A stretch of DNA of 64,000 bases from Pagrus major. Its lineage: Eukaryota > Chordata > Actinopteri > Spariformes > Sparidae. Numbering within the stretch: position 1 is the first letter of the stretch; every line of letters starts with the position of its first letter. The stretch covers positions 17,047,165 through 17,111,164 of the forward strand of contig NC_133221.1 of assembly GCF_040436345.1 (NCBI RefSeq). Direction: 5' to 3'. The translations under genes were made by a program, and so were the position numbers. A model generated the notes under the pieces. The model did not search any database. It was not told where the DNA came from and saw only the letters and a program-made list of their open reading frames with translations. Shown here piece after piece: positions 36,598 through 52,300 of this stretch.

Positions 36598-39429
36598 TAA
36601 TACTGTTATATTTTCTGAGATGGTTATTGTACTGTTGCAACCCTCTCACTGACAAACAGTTAATCAACACTTTATCATCTTTTTAATTTAAGTCTGAAAA
36701 TGTGAACAAAACCTTGTATGCTGGACTTGAAAGCCATCCGTAAGTGATTCTCACATACAGCGCTGTATTTATTCGACATGTTCACATTCTACAGTCCAGA
36801 ACTGCAATCCAATCTTTGACATTTATATGTTTGTTTTGAGAGAAAATGACTGTAATTTTGAATGGCAAGTGATGCTAAAATTACATACTGAAGGTCTGCT
36901 CGGCAGAACATGAACTTTTAATTACTGCAGATATTTTTCAGTGAGTCAGTGACAAAGGATTCCCTGCAGTGGCAGGGAACGTTGAAATTATACATGTTAT
37001 GGCCAATAGAGTTTAAGTTCCATGCAACTCTAGAATATTTTCTGCTTAGCTGTTATAATAGTGGTTTCTCTAGTCTCCAGGCTTTCTTATAGGCCAGTAG
37101 TAATGTAATATATAATATAATTTGTTGTTATATTGTTAATTTAATATACCACACAGATTACAGGCAGGTACCCAGATCAAGAATATTAATTCTTTACATC
37201 CTAAAATCTGACATGGACTGATGGACAAAGCTGTTCATGATTGAATGTTTCTGCAGTTTCTTGGTAGTAGTAAGCGTAATTAAAGGAATAGTGTCTGATC
37301 AGTATACTGTATCTATAGGACACTGTGAGTCCCTGCAAAGCCTGTAAAATGTGGAACCTTAAAATTGTTATTTGTGAAATAAATATTTAAATATCTGTCA
37401 ATTATTAAGTCTGTTTGTTCTTTTTATTGTCGCACAGGAAATAGTGAGAAACTCAATGAGAAATGATGCGGATGCCATCATAGTCAAACTCGAGAAGATC
37501 ACTTTTACAATAAACTTAACTTTATTGACAGTAAAAAGTTTTGAGAATATCGAGGGGCACGCATTTGTTACTGCAAGAACATCTCGTAAAGCAACATGAC
37601 TTTGAAATACAGTAATGAGGCAGTTGTACATCTTTAACTTTTGAGGTAAAGTGTTTTGTCATGTTACGTCATTCACAAAATATCGTATAACATTGAAAAG
37701 TCCACACGAGGAGACAAAAACCCATGCCTCATTTTCACTTCTTGAAATTACTTCACATTTCAAAAAAATAATTCACAATTCAGGGAAAAAGCAGAAAGTG
37801 ACAAGCACACATGCTATATTCCATTCACACACACTTCTCTACTTATCAAACCAAGTGCATTTTTAGATTTACTTTTTTTTCTCAAACAGTTTCAAGTATA
37901 TTTTTGCCTGCGATTAAAAGAAAATTCAGTTAAAACTATGAAGCAGCAAACCCACAATAACGAGTAAGAATACTGAGTTTGGTCTCATTCATGTTCCCAA
38001 TATTAACATTGTCAGATAACCCACCGTACTGTAGCAATAAGGTTTTTGGGTGCTATAAAGAAGCAGGAGGTAACATTTCATGGACTTGAGGAATATGCTG
38101 GATAAGATTTGGAATATAGCTGATTAAATACACCAAGGCTGAAACAAACAACACTAAATAGATAACCACAAGTGATAACTGAACAGATCCAAACTGATTT
38201 GCTAATTAATTTTTAAATAATTCATCTGTTAATTCACTTACATTATGCAAATCGTTTAAAATCCCAGCCTCAACTGCCGAGTGCAAAAACCACAAAAGAA
38301 GTGCAGCAAACTCGGGTGTAGACCACAGAACCAGTGCAGCGCTGTGGGACTCTGTGGAGGACTGGCTCCGTTAAAAATACACCGGTGTTTGCAAAATAAG
38401 ATGATCAATTATTGTGAGCGTTATGCGATTTATCAGTGCAGTTGAACAATCACAGAAAATAAACTCGTAAAGCCATCAAGTGCTTCGGCAAAGATGTTCA
38501 TATATAAGCAGGGAACCTAAAAGTGCAGTCCCGTGTAGGTGTAGCACCCTGGGCCATCTCAGTCAGGCTCTTACTGTACACTACATGGCTCATGGTCTGA
38601 TCTGCACCAGTATTCTAAGGCTCACTTTAAAATCCAAAAACTTATTTTTTTTAAAAACCCGTTTCACACTCAGGTGAATGTTTTCAAGTCCACTTCCTTC
38701 ATGATTTTTCTCTTTCCTGTGCAGCTGCAAATAACTCTCTCTTCTGAGGTGACTTCACACGCCGTTGAACCACGCTGTAAACAATGTATTCCTACAGCAG
38801 CGTACTGCTGTCAGGAGTTAAGGCAATCCATTTCTGTGCTTCGTCTGCGACAAAAGCTCCTCCCGAACCCAGAGGCACAAAGCTCTCAGTGCATATTAAG
38901 CTTACCTGACACACTCCACAAAACACCCTCTTCCACCACAAAAACAAAGCTCTTAGTACATACTAAGCATACCAAATATAATTCTTCAAATGTGCATCTT
39001 AACTGCCTGCGCGCATGACCTCTCAAAAGTGCTAACTAAATCACTTAGCAAAAGATGGCTAGTCAAGATTTTAGAGCACCATTTCCCTTCCCTTTTTTTT
39101 TTTTTTTGTTTTTTTGTTTTTTTTTACTTAAGAGGAAATCCCCAAAGAAGGCACTTTTGAAGCAAAACCTGTAGTTTTGCTTTAGATGATTTGATATGGG
39201 AGTGCAATCAATCATAGAATGTAATTTGCCTCCACTAAACTTTAAATGTAGCGGTGAAAAGATTTCTCCACCCGCATCTGCTTTAGTTTAATAAATAATC
39301 TCACAATAAAACCACTTTTACTTACACTTGGGATTTAAAGCAACTGATCTGGTGCAGAACAAACGTGAGCCCACAACTTTAGAGAGAGCAGCAGCCGCCT
39401 CTCCTCATCCGACCACTATTCCCCCGTCC
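36598..39429. other. ikzf4 downstream region, probably including its 3' UTR
   Basis: No other gene is supported. The segment directly left of 39430 is 3' of the ikzf4 stop on the minus strand and likely holds its 3' UTR. Plus-strand TTTATT (minus AATAAA) occurs at about 37421 and near 38643. A poly-T tract lies at about 39093-39124. Confidence 0.45.
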
Positions 39430-42911
<3,482 letters not shown>

Positions 42912-42926
42912 TCTCTCACCAGATGC

Positions 42927-44700
42927 CTAAAGGAATAGGATATTTTTTAATTTATAAAGATCCAATCAGACACAATTTTCCACATCTTTGTCACATGAAA
43001 ATTTACATTTAATACCCTTAATACTAACCATAGAAAATATACTTACCAGCTACTTGTTGAAACAAAAATAAGGCTAGGAAACAGATAGCTTAATGCTCCC
43101 ACTTCCAAGTTACTAATAATAAGTTCACTGTAATAAAATAATCTAGTAAACTTGAGTTCTGCCCAGCTATTCCTGTATCACGTAGTTTCTCCTGCACCGT
43201 GGCCAGCAAATGAATATGAGTGGCCCCACATTTATAGAAAGCTAACGGAGTTTGAGGGAGGAGTTAAAACTATCAGGGCAGGGGTGGACAAAATAGCTTG
43301 AATACCTTACACTATAAGGCAATCTGAGTGCAACACCACCACTAAAGTATACTCGATCGGGGGGCTTTGACGTAATCTCAACAAATTCAATATTAAGACA
43401 AGATCAAAGTTAATTGATCCCAGGAGGGACATGTATCACTTGGGCGAAGATGGAGAGGGGTGGAGGGGAAAGGAATACAGATTAGTACAAAGTGAAAGAA
43501 ATATTATAAGGCTTATAATACATATATACAGATACGGAAAATAGAAAAGAAAAGTTAGGAGGCTGTACTGTAGTTTTGGAAATTCTTTTTGTGCCTGGGG
43601 CAATTACAGTTACAACAAAAGGCGGAAATCTAAAAAAGAAATCTAAAAAAGTGTGTCACAGCTTCACCAACAATAATAATAATTGTTAAAAAATATACCA
43701 AAATGAGAGAGACACACACCTCATATAGAGGTATATATGGAATATAGTATGTTACCCTGACAAGTATGCATAAATAGTTCTGATAATATATTTGTATACA
43801 TAGGTGTACATATCATAAATATTATAATACTGAATTTTGTTGAGATTGCGTATAGGTTATGTTTATGTGCTGCAGTGTTTTGTTGTAAATTCTTATTATT
43901 TTGTCCACCCCTTGTGCATAACATGGCAAATGTACTGTAGATTATAGGTACAGGTACTCCACTGCAGACACTCAAGTATTTTCTCATTTTTCATTGCAAG
44001 ACATGCAGCATGCTGATTTTATGTGCCCAGAGTGAAGGTGATGCTCTGTTGAATTTCATGTTGAACCAGAGAGACACACGTATAAAAAACACCCAGATGT
44101 GCAATGCTGCACCTTTTGCTCAAATGGATGACAACAATGGACAGAGCAGAGGAGACTGTGGAGCAGGCTAGAGGAGGAGGGGGGGGGGGGCGGAGACAAC
44201 CCATCGCAGGGAAAATTAATATCCTGGCATTGGCCGCGCATGGGGAGCAACAGGCGCTGATGCAGCCGGGAGACGCGCCAGTCACACCAGGGCACGGCGA
44301 TTAAAAAAAAAAAAAAAGGGACGCGCACCAGCGCCGACCCTCGCCTGACAATCCGCCCGAGGTTGGCGACTGTGCAGTAAAACATATTCTCAAATAACTC
44401 ATGCTTCTCCATACGCCCGTGACTACTTGTTTTAGCCTGCTCGGTGGTTTTTTTGGTCCGCTACGGCACCAATCGGCTCGTGGACGGTCGAGACAGCGGC
44501 GCGACATAACGGCAATGTGTTGCAGGAGTTGCCCCGGTCCAATTTGTCCGCATGAACGCAGCTGTCATCAAACATCGAGCACGTCAAAACTGGCCCGAGC
44601 TATACAATGTTTCTCATGAGCCGTTGCTATGGCACCCGACCACACGACAAATGGCATTCACCCCACCAACTACTCAAAAACATGCCGTACTTCAGGATCA
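42927..44700. other. ikzf4 upstream/5' intron sequence
   Basis: No coding exon is recognised. About 43380-43560 contains a 'taattgatcccaggagggac' block seen in many fish repeats. About 44160-44560 is GC-rich and may belong to the ikzf4 promoter. Confidence 0.4.
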
Positions 44701-44714
44701 AAACCGATGGATGG

Positions 44715-45000
44715 TCTTACCGAGCGCCGCGGTGAAGTCCCAGAGCCTCTTCCTTACCTGGCGACCGATCGGTGTTTTCCTTTTTAATTGTCTGGATAGC
44801 TGTTTGTTTTCCCAGGCGACGACAGCATCTCCGGGATTTTTTTTTTTTTTTTTTTTTTTTTTACCTGGGAATCCCAAACAACTTCCGGGCCCATGCTGGG
44901 ATACAGACCGAATAATTGTACAACAGAGCTCTTGATTCAGTGATTGCCGAATGCATCGATGCGTGTCAGCTCCGGGCACAGGTGGCAACATGAGGTGACA
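44715..45000 (-). promoter_or_regulatory. ikzf4: Candidate ikzf4 promoter and first exon
   Basis: On the minus strand two good donors occur close together: CGCTCG|GTAAGACC (exon end about 44726) and CGCCAG|GTAAGGAAG (about 44758). They lie next to a CpG-containing segment and a long poly-T tract (about 44837-44862). The location, about 1.8 kb upstream of the first recognised coding exon and downstream of dnajc22, suits an ikzf4 5' exon with alternative donors. No transcript support. Confidence 0.4.
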
Positions 45001-45582
45001 TTTATACCATGAGAGGAGCTCACTGGCTCTACAGAAGAGCTCAGGCTGATGTGTGTGGATATTTGTTTAGAGAAATACCTGTCAACAAGCGGATCAACCT
45101 GCTGGATGGAATGAAATATATGAATGGAAAACTCAGACACTGTTTTATGCTCAGGGCCTCTTCCGGAAATGCATGTGGAAAATGGAGTAGGCGGGTTATT
45201 TTACATTTTCTTACTTTCTCTTTGGCTGGCAGTCTGGATATAAACCTTTATTACATAATTATTACACAGATTCATCATTAATGATAACATTGGATGATGT
45301 GAAATTAAAGGATAGGCAAACTATAAAGGCAGTTTAGCGTTTGATAGTAAGCAAGCACACATAAATAAAAAATAAGTAAAATTGTTGTGATGAAATAGTT
45401 TATGTTGACATTAGATCTGTGGCACCACTAGGTGGCAGCACACTACTGTCTCAAACCAACTTTGCCAAGTAACCAATCAGACACAATGCAGGTCTCTGTG
45501 CATGTTACTGATTTGTGTACCATGAAAATAGTTACTGACAAACAAAATGATAAAGGCCAGTCAGTTAAGGAATGAAGGGCAA

Positions 45583-47124
45583 CTATTTGAATCGATGAGG
45601 TTTGTGCCGTCGCAGAAGGATCTCATAAGCCTCTTGGACCTTCACAAACATGGCCTCTGCATCCTTGCTGGGGTTGTGGTCTGGATGCCATGTCTTAGCC
45701 AGCTCCCTATAGCTGTGAGTTATCTCTTCCAGTGAGGCCTCTGCTTGCAATGACAATACCTGCAATACAAATGTATCCAAATGTTCAGACTGGCATACAG
45801 TATACACCTCAAACTATGTTGGGAAGTTTCTGATATCATTTTTTCTTTTCTGATATCGATTCTGATTCTTGAACTAGCGTATTAGCCAATATCGAGTACC
45901 CATATGATACCAGTGTGTTAAAAGAATATAAATATAGGCCTGTCATTATTTTTTCTTTCTTAACAGGTTTAAACACACAAATTCCTTGCCATTTATGGAT
46001 TTTGGTTGCTACTAGGGCTGATAAATTAAGAGGTACTGGATAGGTGCATAGACTTATGCACTCACAGACACCTGATCCAGCATTTTAGGCTGTATCTGAG
46101 GCTTTTCCAATACAGGTATCATTATCGGAACAACCCTAATAACATTCTTAACTAGTCACTTAAGTAGCCTTTCCAGAGTTATGAGATTGCTCACCTGCAG
46201 TGCCTCTTTTTCTCTCTCAGTGTACTCTCTGAGCAGTATTTCCAGCACCTTCCTCCAAGCCTCTTCATAGTACCCCCCTCCTGTAAAAACACACAGGATC
46301 CGATAAGGCATTAAAAGAATGTACTCAATCACACTCCTGAGCCAAGGCAGAAACCAGAAGATATCCAGCAGCGCTGCCACACAGTCAGACAGGTAGTACA
46401 GCGTGGCTGTGGTGTTATGGAAAATACAGTAACCCAGCGGAGCAGAGAAGGCCAGCCAAGCCAGACCGAGCCTGAAAAGCCGTGGACCTGGACAAAAGAC
46501 AGAAACACATGTCACTTTAGACTGACGTAATGTTATCGAGTTCTGATATTGCTCTATTTGTGAGATCACCTCACCCAGTTCCTGTTTGCTCTCTGGTCTC
46601 TGTGGGGGTTTGAACTTGCGGTGCTGTGCAGCAGTGACGCTGGCAGCTAGGCTTATAGGGAGAGGTGATAAGGTGCTGCCATAGAATAATGGGGAAGTTA
46701 TGAGACAAGTAGTCATAGTTTTTTGGAGATCTGAGGTCTGCTGGCCAACACTGGACACCAGATGTACTCCTGCGCCCACACATAATGGCAGGACGATCAA
46801 ATAGAAGAAATTGAGGGAGTTGAGTCCTATCAGGGCCACGGTGCCAAAGTAGATCCCAACACACACCTGCCCTGCAAATCTGACAGGGCCCACAGGTGGC
46901 GGGGCCATGGTGGGGGGTCTTTTTCTCTCTTTCTCTGCATCTTGATTAGCCTCACCGACATATGCAGGAATGCGTATGAACTCTCTGACCCAGCCAAAGC
47001 CAAATCCTCCCAGGGTCAGCATCCATAACAGAGCATGGCTGTCCCTTCTTAAATATAAATGATGAAGGCCCAAAGGCCCACCTGCTGCCCACAGGGCATA
47101 AGCTACCATTACACTTTTTGCCAT
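45583..47124 (-). CDS. dnajc22: DnaJ homolog subfamily C member 22
   Basis: Three coding exons in transcript order, 47124-46575, 46487-46195 and 45759-45583, give 339 residues (human 341). The start MAKSVMVAYALWAAGGPLGL opens a multi-pass membrane region with a TM2-like motif (GLHHLYLRRD, then LGGFGFGWVREF). Further hydrophobic segments run to about residue 250. The C-terminal J domain begins at the last exon (VLSLQAEASLEE) and has the Hsp70-activating HPD motif at about 306-308 (TWHPDHNPS). This membrane-first, J-domain-last order is typical of DNAJC22, the relative of Drosophila wurst, which binds clathrin and Hsc70 in endocytosis. The 87-base intron 46488-46574 is open in frame; leaving it in would give 368 residues, so the shorter form matches the family better. 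The gene is head to head with lmbr1l. Confidence 0.93.
45830..46140. repeat. Repeat relic in dnajc22 intron 2
   Basis: AT-rich sequence with 'ctgatatcgattctgattctt' and, at the right edge, 'ttatcggaacaaccctaat'. This is typical of a degraded teleost repeat whose ends read GGGTTGTTCCGAT. Boundaries are uncertain. Confidence 0.4.
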
Positions 47125-47163
47125 CCTGTGGCCTCAGTGGCTCAGTGCCTGTACAGGTGAGTT

Positions 47164-48004
47164 TTAGTCATCCTTGATGAGTACCTGCAATGAAGGAATG
47201 GAAGAGTTTAGTGTCACTTCCAAGTAAAAACTATGAAAACTCCAGAAATATTCTTTATAATTTCGGTGGGGGTAGCTAGCTACAGTAGCTGTCAGTGTTT
47301 TTATATTCTTTTATTTAGTAGAGATTCTAGGATTTATTGTCTATCATACCATATTTGGCTGTTTTTATTTTAAAGAATGAAAAAAAGCATATATTTTCAC
47401 ATGTGTGTTATGCTGTATTGACTGAGAATATCTATTTTACCAATTTCGATTTTTGCTTTTGGTCACTTTTGATCACATCACACATTTTCATCACTTACTT
47501 ACTGGCTATTTTTACCTATTGCATTACAAGTCTGTGTTATACATTTTGGTAGTTCTCTCTCTGATCCATGTGCTGCTGGTATCTTGGCCGGCACACTGGA
47601 AGGGATTTTTAATCTCTGTGATCCAGTTGCTCGGTTAAATAATATATTATATAAGAGGGATTTATCTTAGCTTACGATGGGCATTGTCATTTTAAGTCAT
47701 TACGTGATCCAAAACATAGTATGCTGTGACTGTCCATGCTGTTATATGCAGAGTTTTTGGTTTTAGTTTTCTGAGAAAACGTCACATGTTGTAGGCCACA
47801 GAAAGTCAGACATTGAGATGGTCAGCACTAACCTTTCTCAGGCCAATCCACAGTTAAATCAAAGGCTGTATCAGACTGACTCAATCGATTTACTTTCAAA
47901 TATACATTTAAAATATTGGGTTTTTATCTAATAATAACTAGGTTACTTACTGAGACGACCGTTTCAATCCCTTCCAGTCCTTTCCGTAGCTGAAGTTGTT
48001 TCAT
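47164..48004 (-). other. dnajc22: Predicted dnajc22 5' UTR exons with spliced upstream ORF
   Basis: Minus-strand donor GTCTCA|GTAAGTAACC ends an exon at 47951. An acceptor CCTTCATTGCAG ends at 47185, so the next exon starts at 47184, 60 bases before the dnajc22 ATG. Joining them creates an upstream frame of 24 residues beginning MKQLQLRKGLEG (ATG at 48004-48002) and ending IKDD before TAA at 47166-47164. Splicing is predicted from signals alone. Confidence 0.45.
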
Positions 48005-48377
48005 GTTGTTGCAACAGTTGGACTTTGGATCATGACAATGAAATTACGCTACAGCCTCGACATTTAGTCCCCTTGATCATCTGAACTGATAATGTGAGGA
48101 AACAGTCTGAAAGGGACATTTGTAAATGATAGGATACTGAACTGCTCCTCAATTTGTACTGTAACCTGTTTAAAGAAGAAGGCATTGCAGACAGTGCTAT
48201 AAACATATTAATATTCCATGGGTACCTTAATATTAATATCAAACAGGTTATTCCCTGAAAACAGTGACAAGGGGTGTTTAGGTTTGTTTTCACATACATT
48301 TACATATTGTGGCAAGCAAAATCTGCTTTGTGGAGCTAATTTTAACTACTGATGGGTGGGGTGGGGGTAAATGCTAC

Positions 48378-48580
48378 AAAAGTGCCCTCTTGGATGCCCT
48401 TATGGTAGATAAAACATTAATGCCCTCTCGGGTGCCTTTTCAGTGGACAAAACTTAATAAAGTGCCCTCATGGATGCCCTTCCAGTGGAGAAAACGTGAC
48501 AAAGAATCATCCAGGGTGCGCTTCCAAAGGAGAAAACATAAAGTTGCCCTCTAGGGTACCTTTCCAGTGGAGAAAACAGG
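48378..48580. repeat. Minisatellite of about 40-base units
   Basis: Five diverged head-to-tail units share GTGCCCTC..GG(A/G)TGCCTTCCAGTGGA(G/C)AAAAC-like sequence; the best are at about 48453-48495 and 48538-48580. Read as protein, the units repeat a P(F/S)QW(R/T)K pattern, but this is a by-product of the tandem DNA. The repeat is followed by a 'gtgccctttgcattttttcc' segment that looks like part of the same dispersed element. Confidence 0.75.
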
Positions 48581-48881
48581 GTGAAGTGTGCTCTCTTCAC
48601 TATAAATATATCACGAATTTCTGCGCGCTGGTGCCCCCCTGCATACATATGGTGCCCTTTGCATTTTTTCCGCCCTTGCCCCTCAAACTTCCTGATTCCT
48701 CCACTGACCCCAAGCATCTTTTTTTTTTTTTTTTTGCATTATGTTCTGTTAAAAAAAAGTTAATATCGGCAGATATTTGACAACATGAACGCAGATCCCG
48801 ATGTATCTGTGAAAGGCCAATATCAACTGATAATGTCAGCCAATCAATGTATCGGTCGGGCTCTATTAGGAAGGGTAGGCC

Positions 48882-48996
48882 TATGAAAAAATGTAATCTG
48901 AAAAGTAACGAGTAATTTAATTGAGTAAAAAGTGCAGTATTTGCCTCTGAAATACAGTATTTAAATGTAAGTGTCCTTAGTTACACTCCACCACTG
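48882..48996 (+). mobile_element. CAGTGGTGGA-family element, right-end fragment
   Basis: From 'tgtaatctgaaaagtaacga' to TCCACCACTG (48987-48996), this matches the right end of the element at 2598-2787. The left end is missing, so this is a truncated copy. Confidence 0.7.
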
Positions 48997-49099
48997 TGAT
49001 AGAGCACATGAGAGTGAAATATCCTAAAGCCCATGTTTAATTGTCCTTTCTCTGGTATGTTTAGCATGTAAACACACCTTTAGGTATGACTCACCTACA

Positions 49100-49383
49100 T
49101 ATGATGATGATGTATTGATTACAGTGATGGCTGACAGCTACCTGTAGATCTCCAGGCTTCCTGCCCCTCCGTGTAGCCCCGCCCCCTGACGACCCCTCCT
49201 TGCTGTATATCATCGGAGCAGAGTGTAGCGGGAGGCTAGCTCCGCTCTGCCTTTCAATCACAGCCGGACTAGCCTGCCAGATACACCACGGCACTCAGTG
49301 GAAGATGCCCCGTGTTTTAACTTTTTAACCATTTCCACCTCCAGCGCTTTTAAAGCCTGAGGATACTGTAATGGTTCCGGAGA
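49100..49383. promoter_or_regulatory. lmbr1l: lmbr1l promoter / 5' UTR region
   Basis: A GC-richer stretch with GC boxes (gccccgccccc on plus at about 49179) directly precedes the lmbr1l start codon. dnajc22 is transcribed away on the other strand. A shared or nearby bidirectional promoter is plausible, although the best predicted dnajc22 5' exon is nearer 48 kb. Confidence 0.45.
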
Positions 49384-52300
49384 ATGGAAACGGACGACGT
49401 GTCGGTTAGAGAGCAACTTTTCCACAACCGTGTCCGGGAGACCATAGTAAGTAAGGTTTACAGTTACCGTCGATTAATATGCATCTGAGGGGTCGCCTCT
49501 AACGAAACAATCAGCCTGCTAATGAGTACGAGACGGCCACGTCGTTTCACTAGCAAAGCGACTGTTTGGCGTGGTTTAGCGAGAGTTCAACCCTCAAATT
49601 AAAGTTGGCAAACTTCCCTGTTTCTCCATTGGAAAACTGTACTTTTAACGCGACTTTGACGTGTTATAATTTCGCTTGTTGTGGCAGCTAGCTTAACTTC
49701 TGTACAGACGTTAATTATGGCAGGATGCAGCTGGTCATCAAGGCAACACGACAGCATCTGGCGCTTTTCTGTCGAGTTTGTAACGATCTTCTCAAATCTT
49801 CCTTCATCTGAGTACCTTAGTTTGGATCACCCTACTCCATGTCACTGTCTTTTTTTCCTTTTTTTTTTTTTGTGCAACACCACAGCCTGTTGAACTTCAG
49901 ACTTGCCATAATGATCAGTTCAGTTACAGCAAGGCACATTGATGCAGACCTTTAACCCTTAAAGTACAATCAGATCTCAAAGGCAGTTAATTTCCTGTGA
50001 TTAGAGATGTTGCTGATACCATGTTATATCATAAGGGACAGTGTCAAACTCATCTCTTCTGCTGCACATTTAGTGAGTCTCAGTGGATGACTTATCAATT
50101 TGTCCTGGTTTGTTTGACTTTAGATAAGAAAAAAGCTCACATTGTACTTGTACTGTAAGAGAATGAGCACAAATGCTGCAGCTGTAGATAAGGGTGTACA
50201 TTTAAGGCCGTATGGTATAGTATGAAGATTAATGATCCCCTACACAGATTGTGTCATTGCTAAGAAGAAGAGGAGGAGGAGAAAATGTAGGGCTGAATAA
50301 ATGTGAACCTACTGAAGCCAAAGGACGTACTTGTCACAGCAGTGAAACCACAGGAGCACCTAATAACATCAATAACTGCATTATATTTAGGTGTCCCAGT
50401 TTCTAAACTATGACATTTAATTGGATGCTTTATTTGACTGAGCCAACATTAGTGTTATTAGTTACACCTAATAAACATTTCTGCTGTGAAAAAGGTTGAT
50501 TGCGTCAAATTTTAGCTGAGACAATTAAAGGTGTTTTTGAAACTGACTTGCCTCCCCACACCATAATCCATTTCTGGTAGTCCATGATATTTTCCAAAAA
50601 AACGACAAAGCCGATTACATCCTCTACAGGGGATGCCATGTGCTGTTAAGCATCAAATGAAGTGCCCATATTTATTCTTATTGCTCTTGTTTTTTCATTG
50701 TCCCTTTCACCTACAGACCCTAATGCTATTAGTCGACACCCCCTTCTTAAGCCACTGGCTGGCCTCAAGTCTCCAGCTTACCATCTCCTCTCAGTTCTCC
50801 CTCTCAGGCTGGTCAGCTGCACGTGCATCTCTGGTTATTAATGGCTTTAGGCCGAGCTTATCAATGACCAGCTCATTCTGAGCAGAGAAATATGTGGCAG
50901 CAGTGTAAACAAAGTTGTGGTATTTCACATGGCAACGCTATTGAGGCTAAATTTAAGCATCTTCCACAGTCAAGTACTTGTCAGATATCCCCCCCAAAAT
51001 TGTGCTAATCAGGTGTATCAAAAATATTGCCGTAACATCTCATTTAACCAAGTATCTTTTGAATGAAGATATTGGTGATTACTGATCTAAAAGTTGCAAA
51101 CGCTCTCACCAGTTGTGCTTGTTTTAGAACATATGGAGTATTTCCTGTTACACCTGAGCAGACCGTCGGCCATTGTCTGGGCCGTTGGTTAGCGTCCGTG
51201 GCTCTAGTTGGTGCGGTGTGTCGCACACTGTTAACACTGGATGGCCCTTGTCAGTGGTTTTATGGCTGATTGAGCACATAGTATCGCTAGTGGCTCGTTG
51301 GTGAGAGAAATTACTCTGTTTAGCTATCCGGATAAGGGGATCAGTGTAGGAAAGGGGAACCCCTTGAGCCTGTTGCTGTAATATCCATGATTTCATCCAT
51401 TTAGCGTGGTTTGTCTTTATTTTTCTTTGCTGCCTCTTCACCACTGCTATTGGCAACTTATTATCAACCATTTTCTCGATTAGCAGCAGCTATATTGGCA
51501 AGACTGGTGTCAGACAATGCTGCTTAATCATAACAATGGTTTGTTTATCCGCAGAGAGTTTATTCCTTTCGGGCAGGCACAGAATGTACAAGCTTGTTGG
51601 CTGTCGGCTGTAGTCTTTGCCGTGTGTTCAGGTACAGCTTTTTCAGAGACACGGGTGATGTGAGGCAACGCAACAGTCGGCCTTGGAGTACAACTAGTTC
51701 TTTGATGTCAGTTTGGTGTGTCAGGGCCTTAACAGCCTGTTCAAAAGAATTTGAAAACCATTCAGATATTAAATTAGTGTATCCAATTAAGTAAATTCTT
51801 ACAATCTTAGATAGAGATGGCAGATATGACTATTAGGGGATCCTGCACCACAGTAACAGGACTTATTAATTGCCAGTGCCAGGCCCTGTGGCCAGAGGAG
51901 TGCCTGCAGTAATCTCTCAGATGATGGGAACTCATTTACATTTTAGTAGTACTCTGTGTAAGATGTTGTTGGACCAAAGACAAATTGTAAAATTCTAGCT
52001 TGACTGGCAGAAAAACAGGCAGTATTTATGTAAAGTGTTGACTTCGTACAGTTTTGAGTCAGAAGGCTCGCTGCAGCAACAGTGGGTGCAAGATTCCTGC
52101 AAGTCAACAGTAATTCTTTCCAAATTTTGAATAGATAATACTGATGATGCTTTATCTGAAAGAAACAATACCAAGCAGCTCAAAATTCATACTTTTGCCA
52201 AATGTGGTCCACCAACTGTTCTTCAAAGGGATGACTATGCAACATGAGCAACTAATAACTGGGAACATTCAATTGCAGCCAAATGTCTGTCTTCTTTTGA

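Noticed and set aside
36435-36686. Asn/Thr/Tyr-repeat frame
   Set aside because: Artefact of the AAT/ACT/ATT microsatellite.
45583-45807. Stand-alone small J-domain protein
   Set aside because: It is the last exon of dnajc22. A splice acceptor at 45760 and matching phase join it to the membrane exons.
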